Positions 31,766 through 40,925 are shown, counted from the first letter of the stretch. The stretch: DNA of 64,000 nt from CBDCRK01 sp965220955 (GCA_965220955.1 CBDCRK010000015.1:248001-312000), one strand, 5' to 3'. Notes: a model not told the origin generated them from the letters alone. Program-made: numbers and translations.

Positions 31766-32734
31766 CTATCGGAAACCATCCTTACTGTCAACATCATCAC
31801 CCGGCTCGGCTTGTCCTGAGCTGAGTCGAGGGGTTGGCTCACCATCGATAGCTTTGCCGTCCTGGGCTTCACCCGCGCCATTGGAACGATTCTCCATTTT
31901 TTTGATTTCGGCAATAAGAAGGGTACGAGGATCGGTCCCGACAGGCCGGTCCTGAGCAGCCTTAGGAGGAATGTCGTCTGCGGTTAGACTAGGAGAAGAA
32001 AGGGTGATCTTGGAGACCTCTTTGGTTGGAGTAGAACGGTTCTGATAGTAAGCCAGAGTTTCCTTTGCCAGGGCAGCCAAGTCATCCCTACCCGCCTGGC
32101 GAAAGCCTTCCTCTAAGCGAGAGATGGCGGTAAGAAACGCCTTGGTGTCCGGGTAATTTTCCAGAATATCTCTGAGTCTGAATAGGGCAGCCGGGATATT
32201 GTAGTAGTCTACGTAAAAATCCGCCACATACAGCTGGTGTCCAGCCAATGCCTCCCAGCAGACTCGGATTTTCTCCTGGGCAATGGAGGCAAAAGGGCTG
32301 TTCGGATAACGCTCTATTGTTCGTTGGAAATGATAAAGTGCCTTTTCGGTTACTCCCTGGTCACGGTCCACGCTCCGCATTTGCCGCAGGTAGCACATGC
32401 CACGGTAGTATTCAACAAAGGGCATGTGAGAGCTTATCGGGTACATACGCTCGAAGTCTCCAAATCCGATAATCGCGTCGGGGTAGTCCTTGGCGAGATA
32501 GTATGCATAGGCGATTTTGAGCTGCGCCTCTTCGGAGTAAGGGTTGAGTGGGTATTGTTCGAGGAGATAAGTATAGTGGGCAATGGCGTCAGCAAAATTC
32601 TCTTCGTTAAACGACGCTGTTGCCTGCACAAAGTACTGCTTGGCCGAAAGGCGTGGCTCTGTATATGTGCAACCGCCTACGACTGTGAGCACCATTAACA
32701 ACCCGCCTAAGCAAAGGAGTAAATTCCCTCTCAT
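31766..32734 (-). CDS. bamD: BamD-like outer-membrane assembly lipoprotein
   Basis: A 322-residue lipoprotein with signal peptide and lipobox (LLMVLTVVGGC) and five TPR-like repeats, e.g. AKQYFVQATASFNEENFADAIAHY and YNIPAALFRLRDILENYPDT, matching BamD/YfiO of the outer-membrane beta-barrel assembly machine. The C-terminal 90 residues are disordered and unusual for the family; the segment PTPRLSSGQAEPG is encoded by a dispersed repeat (31803-31835). The presence of BamD supports a diderm cell. It lies directly upstream of the SAM riboswitch region on the same strand, but is separately transcribed or reads away from it. Confidence 0.85.
   Translation of the reverse strand: MRGNLLLCLGGLLMVLTVVGGCTYTEPRLSAKQYFVQATASFNEENFADAIAHYTYLLEQYPLNPYSEEAQLKIAYAYYLAKDYPDAIIGFGDFERMYPISSHMPFVEYYRGMCYLRQMRSVDRDQGVTEKALYHFQRTIERYPNSPFASIAQEKIRVCWEALAGHQLYVADFYVDYYNIPAALFRLRDILENYPDTKAFLTAISRLEEGFRQAGRDDLAALAKETLAYYQNRSTPTKEVSKITLSSPSLTADDIPPKAAQDRPVGTDPRTLLIAEIKKMENRSNGAGEAQDGKAIDGEPTPRLSSGQAEPGDDVDSKDGFR
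31803..31835. repeat. Dispersed repeat of the CTTGTCCTGAGC..AGTCGA type in the bamD 3' end
   Basis: The bases GGCTTGTCCTGAGCTGAGTC followed by GAGGGGTT match a palindromic repeat family frequent between genes in environmental bacteria. Here it is translated as part of the BamD tail. A weaker relative occurs near 45751-45775. Confidence 0.55.
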
Positions 32735-32890
32735 AAACTGTACGCTAGTGGATTTGCTTGTTGTTTGTCAACGGGCTTGAGCCCCTCTGATGCTACCTGC
32801 TGTCCTGGATTTCCTAGCCGGGACTTCCTATCTGAGGGTGTAGTAGGAAATCTTTGTAGTCTATGCTACCTCAAGGTAGGGCTAGCAATT

Positions 32891-33681
32891 ATGCCTCTCT
32901 ACCTCTACCTTGACCGCTGCAGCTTTGTACACCACTTTCACCCTGTAGTGAAAGTGTTTGCCATGCTCTTTCTTTTTATTGCTATTTTTGTCCTTGATCA
33001 TCCCCTTTTCCTTCTACCGCTAACTGTTGGTATTGCTGTGACAATCTTCCTCTCGGGCTCTGTGGCGAACATTCGTTGGCTACGAATCTTTTTCTTTTTT
33101 ATCTCGGTTTTTACTCTGCTCATCTGGAGCGTGTTCTATCGGCAAGGCACCCCGCTCTTTTCCCTGGGCTGGTTTCATCCCACGGGCGAGGGAGTTCTTT
33201 TTGGTCTGGGGATGGCAATAAAGCTGAGTACTTTTTTGGCTACGGGAACTCTCTTTCTCTCTACCACCAGGGTGGAGGAGTTTGCCTTTGCTCTGACTTC
33301 TTTGGGGGTCCCTTACCGACTCGGCTTTACTATGACGCTTGCCTTTCGCTTGGTGCCGATCTTTCTTGATGCTACCCTCACGGTGATACAGGCTCAACGG
33401 TGTCGGGGGCTTGACGTGCATGGTGGTGGCGTTATGGAGCGGCTGCGCCGCTACATTCCTGTGCTGATTCCGGTTTTTTAGGAGCGCTGAGGCGGGCAGA
33501 GCAAATGGCCATAGCGCTGGAGGTGAGAGGATTTGGCTCGGGGAGGCAGCGAACGTCCTATCTACGTGTACCCCGGCGCTCTGGCGACACCTTGGCCCTT
33601 TTTGTGGTGAGTGTCCTGATGCTTGGCTACCTCTTTCTGTGGCAACAGGGATATGGACGAGTAGGAGGGACAAGTGGTTGA
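32891..33681 (+). pseudogene. EcfT/CbiQ-type transporter membrane protein, frame broken at a T6 run
   Basis: The protein begins MPLYLYLDRCSFVHHFHPVV and spans five to six membrane helices with the coupling motif RCRGLDVHGGG typical of ECF-transporter T components. The frame stops at TAG 33479-33481 inside the run GGTTTTTTAGG. A -1 shift there continues FLGALRRAEQMAIALEVRGF and another membrane helix to TGA 33681, restoring the second coupling helix and full length. This could be a real mutation, programmed slippage on TTT, transcriptional slippage or a sequencing error in the homopolymer. A start at 32765 is open but ATG 32891 has the better ribosome site. No ECF ATPases are adjacent. Confidence 0.75.
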
Positions 33682-33707
33682 CAGTCATCAAAGGGAACTT
33701 CTAATAT
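33678..33707 (+). promoter_or_regulatory. Sigma-70-like promoter upstream of fabF
   Basis: TTGACA (33678-33683), an 18-base spacer and TAATAT (33702-33707) match the vegetative consensus well. The start codon of fabF lies 40 bp further on. Confidence 0.65.
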
Positions 33708-33746
33708 GTCTTTAAAGGTACTTTCTCGCAAAAGGATGGGAGAGCA

Positions 33747-35000
33747 ATGAGAGCAGAGAGGCGCCGCGTGGTTGTTACGGGGTTGGGAGTGGTAACCCCA
33801 ATCGGCATTGGTGTGGAGAAAAACTGGCAGGCTCTGTTAGAAGGACGCTCCGGGGTAGGACCGATTACCCGCTTTGACGCTTTTGATTTCCCCACCCGCA
33901 TTGCTGCCGAGGTCCAGGACTTCAAACCGGAGGACTTCATCGAGAAGAAAGAAATAAAAAAGATGGATCTCTTCATCCAATACTCTGTGGCTGCGGCCCA
34001 GCTGGCAATGGATGATGCTCGCCTGCCTATCACGCCTGATAATGAGGACGGGGTAGGGGTCATTGTAGGTGTGGGTATCGGTGGGCTTTACAGCATTGAG
34101 GAATACCACAAACTCTTCTTGGAGAGTCGACTAAAGAAGGTCTCTCCGTTTTTCATCCCCAAGCTGATTGCCAACTTGGCCCCGGGGCAGATTGCTATCC
34201 GCTACGGAGCTAAGGGAATCAACTACGCTCCTACCAGTGCCTGCTCCTCCGGCGGTCATGCCATAGGTGAGGCATTTCGCCTTATCCGCTCTGGAGATCA
34301 AGACGCGGCAATTGCTGGCGGAGCTGAAGCTGCTCTAACCCCGCTGGGCCTAGGCGGATTTATTGCCATGAAGGCACTGTCTAGCAGAAACGATGAACCT
34401 GAGCGGGCTAGTCGGCCGTTTGATCTAAGGCGCGATGGGTTTGTCATGGGTGAAGGAGCGGGTATTCTCGTCCTTGAAGAGCTAGAGCAAGCCCGCCAGC
34501 GGGGGGCACCTATCTATGCGGAGATCATTGGTTATGGAGCGAATGGGGATGCCTACCATATTACCGCTCCCTCGCCCGAGGGTGAGGGAGCGGCCCGCTG
34601 CATGCAGCTAGCCCTCAAGAATGCCGGTATGCTTGCCAGTGAAGTCGACTACATTAATGCACATGGTACCTCTACTCCCTATAATGATGCTAGCGAAACC
34701 CAGGCCATTAAGAAGGTCTTCGGTGAGCATGCGGACAAGTTGGCGGTGAGTTCGACAAAATCTATGACTGGCCACTTGTTGGGTGCGGCCGGCGGAGTAG
34801 AAGCCATCTATACAGTTTTGGCCCTAAACCGAGGAGTCCTCCCACCAACTATTAATTATGAAGAGCTTGACCCAGAGTGCGACTTGGACTATGTGCCCAA
34901 TGTCTCCCGTGCCGCTTCTATCCAGGTGGCAGCCTCCAATTCCTTTGGCTTTGGTGGTACCAATACCTGCCTGGTTTTCCGTAAGTGGATGGGCAACTAA
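33747..35000 (+). CDS. fabF: Beta-ketoacyl-ACP synthase II
   Basis: A 417-residue condensing enzyme for chain elongation in fatty-acid synthesis. The active-site Cys is in TSACSSGGHAIGEA, the two His in NAHGTSTPYND and KSMTGHLLGAAGGVEA, and the C-terminus has SNSFGFGGTNTCLVF. Length and motif spacing are as in FabF rather than FabB. The ATG follows GGGAGAGCA. It is followed by fabH at about 150 bp; acpP is not adjacent. Confidence 0.96.
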   Translation: MRAERRRVVVTGLGVVTPIGIGVEKNWQALLEGRSGVGPITRFDAFDFPTRIAAEVQDFKPEDFIEKKEIKKMDLFIQYSVAAAQLAMDDARLPITPDNEDGVGVIVGVGIGGLYSIEEYHKLFLESRLKKVSPFFIPKLIANLAPGQIAIRYGAKGINYAPTSACSSGGHAIGEAFRLIRSGDQDAAIAGGAEAALTPLGLGGFIAMKALSSRNDEPERASRPFDLRRDGFVMGEGAGILVLEELEQARQRGAPIYAEIIGYGANGDAYHITAPSPEGEGAARCMQLALKNAGMLASEVDYINAHGTSTPYNDASETQAIKKVFGEHADKLAVSSTKSMTGHLLGAAGGVEAIYTVLALNRGVLPPTINYEELDPECDLDYVPNVSRAASIQVAASNSFGFGGTNTCLVFRKWMGN

Positions 35001-35008
35001 GGGAAGCG

Positions 35009-35049
35009 TCAGTGAGCGGGCGCGGCGAGCGGAGCTTGCAAAGCAGGTA
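35009..35049. repeat. Dispersed repeat shared with the second ArsA-like gene
   Basis: The stretch TCAGTGAGCGGGCGCGGCGA followed by GCGGAGCTTGCAAAGCAGG is a variant of the 41-bp sequence at 37579-37619. Here it is intergenic, directly after fabF. Confidence 0.55.
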
Positions 35050-35148
35050 ACTAGAGAGAGGTGGTAAAGTCTACCATTCTCACTCTACGAGTTGTGGAGA
35101 TCTCCTGCCGGCTAGCGGGCGGGGAAAACGAGGGAAGAGGTGAACAGT

Positions 35149-36123
35149 ATGGGCATACGTATTATCGGGACCGGGTCAGCTACTCCTTCTGCCCGCCTGA
35201 CCAACGCCGACATGGAGAAAATTGTCAACACCAATGACCAATGGATAGTCACCCGTACCGGCATCCAGGAACGATGGGTCATGAAGCAAGGGGAAGACAT
35301 TATTGATTTGATTTATAATGCTGGTACAAGGGCACTGGCCGCTGCTGAGCTTAAAGCCCAGGATCTCGACGCTATTATTGTGGCTACAGTATCCGGCGAC
35401 TATGCCTTTCCCTCCACCGCTTGTCTGCTCCAGGCTCGTCTGGGAATAGACGATATTCCTGCTTTCGATGTGGCCGCTGCCTGTAGTGGCTTTGTCTACG
35501 GCCTTTCTGTAGCTCAGAACTATTTGCGCAGTGGAGAATTTCGCCGTCTCCTGCTGGTTGGTGCTGACGCGCTCAGCACTATGGTTGACTGGCAAGACCG
35601 CAGCACCTGTGTGCTTTTTGGCGACGGAGCCGGAGCGGTAGTTCTATCAACAGAGAATGGAGAGGGGGGAGTGCTCAGCACGGTACTGCAGTCAAGTGGT
35701 TCTCTCTGGAAACTCCTTTATGTGCGGGCAGGGCAGCGGCAGGCGGTAGACGGGGAAGGAACCCGTACCGACGAGTGGGGCATTCAGATGAAAGGGCCAG
35801 ACTTGTTCAAGGTGGCGGTCCGTTCACTCGCTGAGGTCACCTGTAAGGCTTTAGATAAGGCAGGACTCTCCCCTGCTGATGTTAGCCTCATTGTTCCTCA
35901 TCAGGCCAATTTGCGCATTATCCAGGCGGTGGCCGAGCGGCTCGGTGTGGATAGGGAGAAAATGTACTGTAACATCGAGCACTACGGGAACACCTCAGCT
36001 GCCTCCATTCCCATTGCTCTTGATGAGGCGATTCAGGCTGGCCGCATCCATACGGGAGACGTTGTGGTGCTTAACGCGTGCGGTGGTGGGCTCACCTGGG
36101 GTGCATCGGTGATTCGTTGGTGA
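35149..36123 (+). CDS. fabH: Beta-ketoacyl-ACP synthase III
   Basis: A 324-residue FabH that starts fatty-acid synthesis by condensing acyl-CoA with malonyl-ACP. The catalytic Cys is in DVAAACSGFVYGL, His in VPHQANLRII and Asn in EHYGNTSAASIP. N-terminus MGIRIIGTGSATP and the substrate loop TNDQWIVTRTGIQER agree. ATG 35149 with AAGAGGTG seven bases upstream is preferred to GTG 35140. The final motif NACGGGLTWGAS has NAC where most have xFG. The stop overlaps the GTG start of the next gene. Confidence 0.95.
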   Translation: MGIRIIGTGSATPSARLTNADMEKIVNTNDQWIVTRTGIQERWVMKQGEDIIDLIYNAGTRALAAAELKAQDLDAIIVATVSGDYAFPSTACLLQARLGIDDIPAFDVAAACSGFVYGLSVAQNYLRSGEFRRLLLVGADALSTMVDWQDRSTCVLFGDGAGAVVLSTENGEGGVLSTVLQSSGSLWKLLYVRAGQRQAVDGEGTRTDEWGIQMKGPDLFKVAVRSLAEVTCKALDKAGLSPADVSLIVPHQANLRIIQAVAERLGVDREKMYCNIEHYGNTSAASIPIALDEAIQAGRIHTGDVVVLNACGGGLTWGASVIRW

Positions 36124-37127
36124 CCGTTGATCTCTTCAACAAACGCCTCCTGCTGGTTGTGGGTAAGGGAGGCGTAGGAAAAACCACAATTGCCTCTGCC
36201 CTAGCCCTGGCGGCGGCCAGCCAGAACAAGAAAACGCTTTTGGTAGAAATGGATGAAAGCAGGCGGGCGGCACGCTTTCTGGGGTTGGTTGCTGCGGAGA
36301 AAAACCATACTGCCCCCCGACAGGTCTCCCCCAGGCTCTATGTGCTCTCGATTAGTGGTCAGGTGGCTCTAGAGGAGTACCTTTATCTCATTATTCCGGT
36401 CAGGCGTCTCCTACGCACCGTCTTTGATAGTCGTCTCTACCAGTACTTTGTTGCTGCGGCACCAGGGCTAAAAGAACTCATGGCCATGGGCAAGCTTTGG
36501 TACGAGGAGCAGCTCCAAGACGAAGACTCGCTCCAGCCCTGCTGGGATCTCATTATAGTGGACACCCCGGCCACCGGCCATAGTCTTCAGTATCTGCGCA
36601 TGCCTCAGGCTGCCCAGGCAGCTTTTCGTGTGGGGCTGGTACACCGGGAGGCAGAGCGGGTGGTTCGGCTCCTTACCGACCCATGCCGAACCGCGGTCAC
36701 TCTTGTAACCTTAGCTGAAGAGCTGCCGGTGGCGGAGACCCTTGAGGCGTATAGACAGCTGGTACATAACCTGCAGATGCCCCTGGGAGTGATGTTTGTA
36801 AACCGTCTTTACCACACCCCATTTGCTCTTGCGGATCTTGACCATCTATATTTGACCCCAGGGCCCTCCAGCCCGGGGCTCTCTGCTTCCCGTCGCCGGC
36901 TGGTAGTGGAGCTACTCCAACGAGCGCGGGAAGCTGCCAGCCAGGCGGAGACGCAAGGGTTATACCTACAACGGCTTAAGGCAACGCTATCCTTGCCTGT
37001 CCTGCATCTGCCGTTTTTGTTTGCTGAAGAGTTTGGTTTGCCGGAAATCAAGCAACTCTCTGTGCTCATTCAGGAAGAGCTGCTCCACAGTAGAAAGCCA
37101 ATGTCAACAGTTGCCCGTAAATGGTGA
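36120..37127 (+). CDS. ArsA/Get3-family ATPase, first of a pair
   Basis: A 335-residue ATPase with deviant Walker A LVVGKGGVGKTTIASALAL, DESRRAARFLGL, switch II region IIVDTPATGHSLQYLRMP and the usual helical insert. GTG 36120 overlapping the fabH stop is the likely start. Family members couple ATP hydrolysis to anion export (ArsA) or to membrane-protein delivery (Get3). No arsB or arsR is nearby, so arsenic resistance is not supported. Paired ArsA-like genes are known in actinobacteria and delta-like proteobacteria and probably form a heterodimer. Confidence 0.85.
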   Translation: MTVDLFNKRLLLVVGKGGVGKTTIASALALAAASQNKKTLLVEMDESRRAARFLGLVAAEKNHTAPRQVSPRLYVLSISGQVALEEYLYLIIPVRRLLRTVFDSRLYQYFVAAAPGLKELMAMGKLWYEEQLQDEDSLQPCWDLIIVDTPATGHSLQYLRMPQAAQAAFRVGLVHREAERVVRLLTDPCRTAVTLVTLAEELPVAETLEAYRQLVHNLQMPLGVMFVNRLYHTPFALADLDHLYLTPGPSSPGLSASRRRLVVELLQRAREAASQAETQGLYLQRLKATLSLPVLHLPFLFAEEFGLPEIKQLSVLIQEELLHSRKPMSTVARKW

Positions 37128-37131
37128 AGAC

Positions 37132-38385
37132 ATGCCTGGGCTAATTCCTGTGATAGCTCGCCACCGCGTGCTCGTCTGCGTGGGTAGCGGTGGGGTCGGG
37201 AAAACTACCACCGCAGCAGCTATCGCCCTGTGGGGAGCTCTTGTCGGCCGCCGTACGGCGGTACTTACTATTGATCCGGCCAAACGTCTGGCTGACTGCC
37301 TGGGTTTAACGAGCTGTGCTAATGAGGAAACCTCTCTGTCATCTGAGACGTTTGCCTTCTATGGCCTCAACTCCCAAGGAAGCCTTACGGCGTTCGGAGT
37401 CGATCAGAAAGGTGCCTGGGACGCCTTGATAGAGCGCTATGCCCCTGCACCGGAGATTAAAGAACGCATTCTCCATAATCGCTTCTACCAAGGCCTCTCT
37501 CAGACGTTTGCCGGGTCACACGAATATATGGCTCTGGACAAACTTTGTACCCTTGCCCAGCAAGAGCTAAGCGAAGTGTCAGTAGGCCAACGCAGTGAAC
37601 CGAGCTTGCCAAGCAAGCAAAAATACGACCTTATTGTTGTAGATACACCACCAACCAAGCACGCGTTGGATTTTCTTGAGGCACCCCAGAGGCTGAACCA
37701 TTTCCTTGACCGGCAGGTGATTAAATGGTTTGTACGCCCTTCACTTTCCACTGGCTGGGCTACATTCTCCACGGCTAACCGTACCGCTGGCTTCCTGTTA
37801 CGTAAGATTGAAGAAGCGACAGGCATATCTGCCCTGGGGGAGATTTCTGACTTCTTTGTTAGCATGCAGCGGATGTTTGAGGAGTTCGGTGAGCGACTTA
37901 CCTATGTCCATGATCTCTTAGGGGGAGAAGAGACCGCTTTCCTGCTGGTCATCTGCCCGGAAGAGGAGGTGCTGGCTGAAGCAGACGAGTTGCTTGCTGG
38001 CCTTACCCGTCTAGGAGTGATGCTTAAGGGAGTAATCACCAACCGTGTTCACAATGAGTGGCGAGGAAAAACGGTCTTACCAGAAGGGGTAGGAGAGGTC
38101 GAAAAATGGTTGCAATCTGCTCTCCGGCCTGAGTGGAGTAAAAAGATACCCACCTCATGGCTGGCGGAGAATTTTTTTGCCTATCAAACCCTAGCTCGGG
38201 GGGAGGCGTTGCGTTTGGAGCATTTCCGTCGGGGGCTGCCAGCCGGGCTACCGCTGGTACGTATCCCCCACCTGCTGTCTGCCCCTTCTGACATTGGTGG
38301 TCTTCTAGCTCTCCACTCCTATCTATTTGATGGAGCAGAGGTAAAGGGGCTGCGACATAGGAAAGCAAGAACACGAAAAGAGTGA
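37132..38385 (+). CDS. ArsA/Get3-family ATPase, second of a pair
   Basis: A 417-residue ATPase from ATG 37132, four bases after the first ATPase stop. It shows VLVCVGSGGVGKTTTAAAIAL, LTIDPAKRLADCLGL, and IVVDTPPTKHALDFLEAPQRL. Between AQQELSE and KYDLIVVDTPP lies VSVGQRSEPSLPSKQ, absent from the first ATPase and encoded by a dispersed repeat (37579-37619). The protein probably forms a heterodimer with its neighbour and acts at the membrane; the cargo is unknown. Confidence 0.85.
   Translation: MPGLIPVIARHRVLVCVGSGGVGKTTTAAAIALWGALVGRRTAVLTIDPAKRLADCLGLTSCANEETSLSSETFAFYGLNSQGSLTAFGVDQKGAWDALIERYAPAPEIKERILHNRFYQGLSQTFAGSHEYMALDKLCTLAQQELSEVSVGQRSEPSLPSKQKYDLIVVDTPPTKHALDFLEAPQRLNHFLDRQVIKWFVRPSLSTGWATFSTANRTAGFLLRKIEEATGISALGEISDFFVSMQRMFEEFGERLTYVHDLLGGEETAFLLVICPEEEVLAEADELLAGLTRLGVMLKGVITNRVHNEWRGKTVLPEGVGEVEKWLQSALRPEWSKKIPTSWLAENFFAYQTLARGEALRLEHFRRGLPAGLPLVRIPHLLSAPSDIGGLLALHSYLFDGAEVKGLRHRKARTRKE
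37579..37619. repeat. Dispersed repeat inserted in frame in the second ArsA-like gene
   Basis: TCAGTAGGCCAACGCAGTGA followed by ACCGAGCTTGCCAAGCAAGCA resembles the intergenic copy at 35009-35049. It adds a short low-complexity loop before the switch II strand of the ATPase. Confidence 0.6.
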
Positions 38386-38511
38386 TACGAAGAGTCAAAA
38401 TTCCCGCGTCACCCTATCGCCCTGTCCCCGCGTCGCAGGAGCGCTGCGTCTCTCTATTGCCGCGTCAGTTCAATATGCTCCTGGGCAATAACCGCTGATA
38501 GCTGAGACTTA
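38386..38511. repeat. Intergenic repeat patch between convergent genes
   Basis: Holds CCCGCGTCACCCTATCGCCC and TGTCCCCGCGTCGC, fragments of the 'GACGCGGGGACA' repeat type, followed by a copy of the 'ccgctgatagctgag' repeat. No gene or clear terminator is seen. Confidence 0.5.
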
Positions 38512-38913
38512 CTAACTGCCTTCGGTGCCGGTGCTGAGGTGCTGCGCCTGAGTCTGGTAGGGCTCGGGCAGCTCGCAACGTTGGGCTTGGAACCAGAAAC
38601 CCTCCAAGTCATAGAAGAATCGCACCGGCTGGTAGAAGATATGGACCATGATATCGCCGTAGTCCATCAGCACCCACTGACCATGAGTAAATCCCTCAGT
38701 GGCGAGTGGAGACGTGCCCTGTTTGTCTAAATTTTCTTCGATGGCGCGACAGATGCTCTGCACCTGGGTATCTGAGCGGCCCGTACAGATAAGAAAGTAG
38801 TCGGCAATGGTAGTGAGGTGGCGAACATCAAGAATCACAAGGTCGTAGGCCTTTTTGTCAAGGGCAGATTGTGCGCAGAGAAAAACCTTCTTCCAGCTAT
38901 TGACTTGCGTCAT
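38512..38913 (-). CDS. rsfS: Ribosomal silencing factor RsfS
   Basis: A 133-residue protein of the RsfS/Iojap family, which binds ribosomal protein L14 and blocks subunit joining in starved cells. Conserved segments are KKAYDLVILDVRHLTTIADYFLICTGRSDTQVQSI, TEGFTHGQWVLMDYGDIMVHIF and RFFYDLEGFW. The start overlaps the nadD end by 17 bp, the common nadD-rsfS pairing. Confidence 0.95.
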   Translation of the reverse strand: MTQVNSWKKVFLCAQSALDKKAYDLVILDVRHLTTIADYFLICTGRSDTQVQSICRAIEENLDKQGTSPLATEGFTHGQWVLMDYGDIMVHIFYQPVRFFYDLEGFWFQAQRCELPEPYQTQAQHLSTGTEGS

Positions 38914-39646
38914 CTTGCTCCTTTGCGGGGTCTGAACCCCCGCTTTGGTAAAGCCTATGGGCAGTAATATACTCCTCTACCTGGCGGGGAACCAGGTAGC
39001 TAATCGAGTTTCCTTGCTGGATACGTTTGCGGATGGCAGAGGAAGAGATATCAAGTCTGGTGATGGGGCAAAAAGCAAGAATGTGACCTGACGTGTGTGT
39101 ACACCTCCAAGGAGTGTTGGGATCGTAACAAAATTTCCCTTGCAAGGCAACTGGAATAAGGTGTGTCAGAGAAACCTCAGGACAATCGAGTCGGGAGGTA
39201 ACAATCACATTGCATAGAGAGAAGATGGCCGAATAGTCTTTCCAGGTATGGATCTCACGGAAAGCGTCAAGCCCTATAATAAAATAGAGCGCTTCGGGTG
39301 AGAGAGAAGCGAGAAAATGGCGGATAGTGTCGATGGAGAACGATTTACCTCCTCGCTCCAGCTCAACTGCAGAGGGAGAGAAAAAAGGGTGATCCGCTAT
39401 TGCCAGCTCCACCATGCGCAAGCGGTGGTGCGCAGCAACCAGGTCCGTTTCCTCCTTGTGGGGAGGAATAAAGGAAGGAACAAAGTAGGTATGGTTTAAG
39501 GCGAGCACCTCCCGAGTCTCTTCGGCACTGCGCAGGTGGCCAAGGTGAATGGGGTTAAATGTGCCCCCGAAGATTCCCAGCTTCTTTTTGCTTCTTCCCT
39601 CTTTAGCTCTTGCGTTTCCTACCACCGGTAGACCATGAGCGGACAC
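38897..39646 (-). CDS. nadD: Nicotinate-nucleotide adenylyltransferase
   Basis: NadD makes deamido-NAD from NaMN and ATP. GIFGGTFNPIHLGHLRSAEE contains the nucleotide-binding GxFxPxHxGH, and SSSAIRKRIQQGNS holds the second nucleotidyltransferase motif (ISxTxxR equivalent); IIGLDAFREIHTWKDY also fits. The start is uncertain: the frame opens at 39730 inside proA, but GTG 39646, four bases past the proA stop, is more likely, leaving about 22 extra residues before the fold. It is the third gene after proB-proA. Confidence 0.9.
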   Translation of the reverse strand: MSAHGLPVVGNARAKEGRSKKKLGIFGGTFNPIHLGHLRSAEETREVLALNHTYFVPSFIPPHKEETDLVAAHHRLRMVELAIADHPFFSPSAVELERGGKSFSIDTIRHFLASLSPEALYFIIGLDAFREIHTWKDYSAIFSLCNVIVTSRLDCPEVSLTHLIPVALQGKFCYDPNTPWRCTHTSGHILAFCPITRLDISSSAIRKRIQQGNSISYLVPRQVEEYITAHRLYQSGGSDPAKEQDDASQ

Positions 39647-39650
39647 TGGA

Positions 39651-40913
39651 CTACTCTCGCACCTGCCCGTTGCCGTAGATGATATACTTGTATGTGGTGA
39701 GTTCACGCAGGCCCATGGGCCCACGGGCATGAAGACGGTTGGTGGATATTCCTACCTCCGCGCCAAAACCAAATTCATAGCCATCAGTAAAGCGGGTAGA
39801 AGCGTTGACATACACGGTGGCAGAATCAATCTCCCGCAAAAAACGACGGGTCTGAGAGTAGTTTTCGGTGACAATGGCGTCAGCTAGACCTGAACCGTGT
39901 GTGTTAATAAACGTAATCGCTTCCTCGATCGAATCCACCACCTTGATCGACAGGATTAAATCGAGGTACTCGGTGGACCAGTCTGCCAAGATTGCGTCTT
40001 TCACCTGTGGCACGATTGCCTGTGTACGTTCACATCCCCGAACCTCTACTCCTGCCTTCTCCAGAGCATCGACCATGGACGGGAGAAAGTCAGACGCCAC
40101 CTTTTCATGGACAAGAAGATTTTCCATGGCATTGCACACCCAGGGCCGCTGCACCTTAGCGTTAAGACAAATACGTTTGGCCATAGCTAGATTAGCATCA
40201 GCATCTACATAGGTATGGCAAATGCCAGAGAAATGCTGGATAACCGGTATGGTCGATTTCTCCGTAACTGCCCGAATCAGCTCTTCTCCGCCCCGCGGAA
40301 TGATAACGTCAAGGGCGCGGTCTTGCCGCAGTAGCAAGGCTACAGTCTGACGGTCAGTAGAACGGATAAGCTGAATAGTCTCTGCTGACAGGCCGGCTTC
40401 AACCACCGCAGCCCTAAGCACATCAACAATGGCACAGTTAGTATGCAAGGCTTCCGAACCGCCTTTGAGGATCACGGCGTTCCCTGCCTTGAGGCATAGT
40501 CCAGCAGCGTCAGCAGTGACGTTAGGACGGGCTTCGTAGATTACCCCGATTACACCTAACGGCACACGCACCTGTCCTATTTCCAGGCCGTTGGGTCGCT
40601 GCCACATCACCATGGTTTCGCCGACTGGATCAGGCAAATCTGCCACAATTTCTAACCCCTTAGCCATGGTGTCGATGCGGGCAGGGGTGAGGGCAAGGCG
40701 ATCAAGCATGGCAGAAGAAAGCTCGGCTCTCTTGCCCGTGGCTAAGTCCTTCTGGTTGGCCTCCAGAAGATGGAACTCTTGCTGCCGAAGCTGGTCTGCC
40801 GCCCTGCGTAAAGCGATGTTCTTGGCCTCAGTTGAGGAAATGGTCAGTATACGCGCGGCTCTCCTGGCCGCCCGCCCCATTTTGACGATCATCCCTTCTA
40901 GATCCATAGTCAT
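39651..40913 (-). CDS. proA: Gamma-glutamyl phosphate reductase
   Basis: A 420-residue enzyme for the second step of proline synthesis. Typical are VPLGVIGVIYEARPNVTADAAGLCLKAGNAVILKGGSEA, the catalytic Cys in VQRPWVCNAMENLLVH and the C-terminal HARGPMGLRELTTYKY. It is 12 bp downstream of proB. Length and motifs are complete. Confidence 0.97.
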   Translation of the reverse strand: MTMDLEGMIVKMGRAARRAARILTISSTEAKNIALRRAADQLRQQEFHLLEANQKDLATGKRAELSSAMLDRLALTPARIDTMAKGLEIVADLPDPVGETMVMWQRPNGLEIGQVRVPLGVIGVIYEARPNVTADAAGLCLKAGNAVILKGGSEALHTNCAIVDVLRAAVVEAGLSAETIQLIRSTDRQTVALLLRQDRALDVIIPRGGEELIRAVTEKSTIPVIQHFSGICHTYVDADANLAMAKRICLNAKVQRPWVCNAMENLLVHEKVASDFLPSMVDALEKAGVEVRGCERTQAIVPQVKDAILADWSTEYLDLILSIKVVDSIEEAITFINTHGSGLADAIVTENYSQTRRFLREIDSATVYVNASTRFTDGYEFGFGAEVGISTNRLHARGPMGLRELTTYKYIIYGNGQVRE

Positions 40914-40925
40914 TTCTCTAGTCAG

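Noticed and set aside
36120..38385. Arsenic resistance operon
   Set aside because: Only ArsA-like ATPases are present; arsB, arsR, arsC and arsD are absent.
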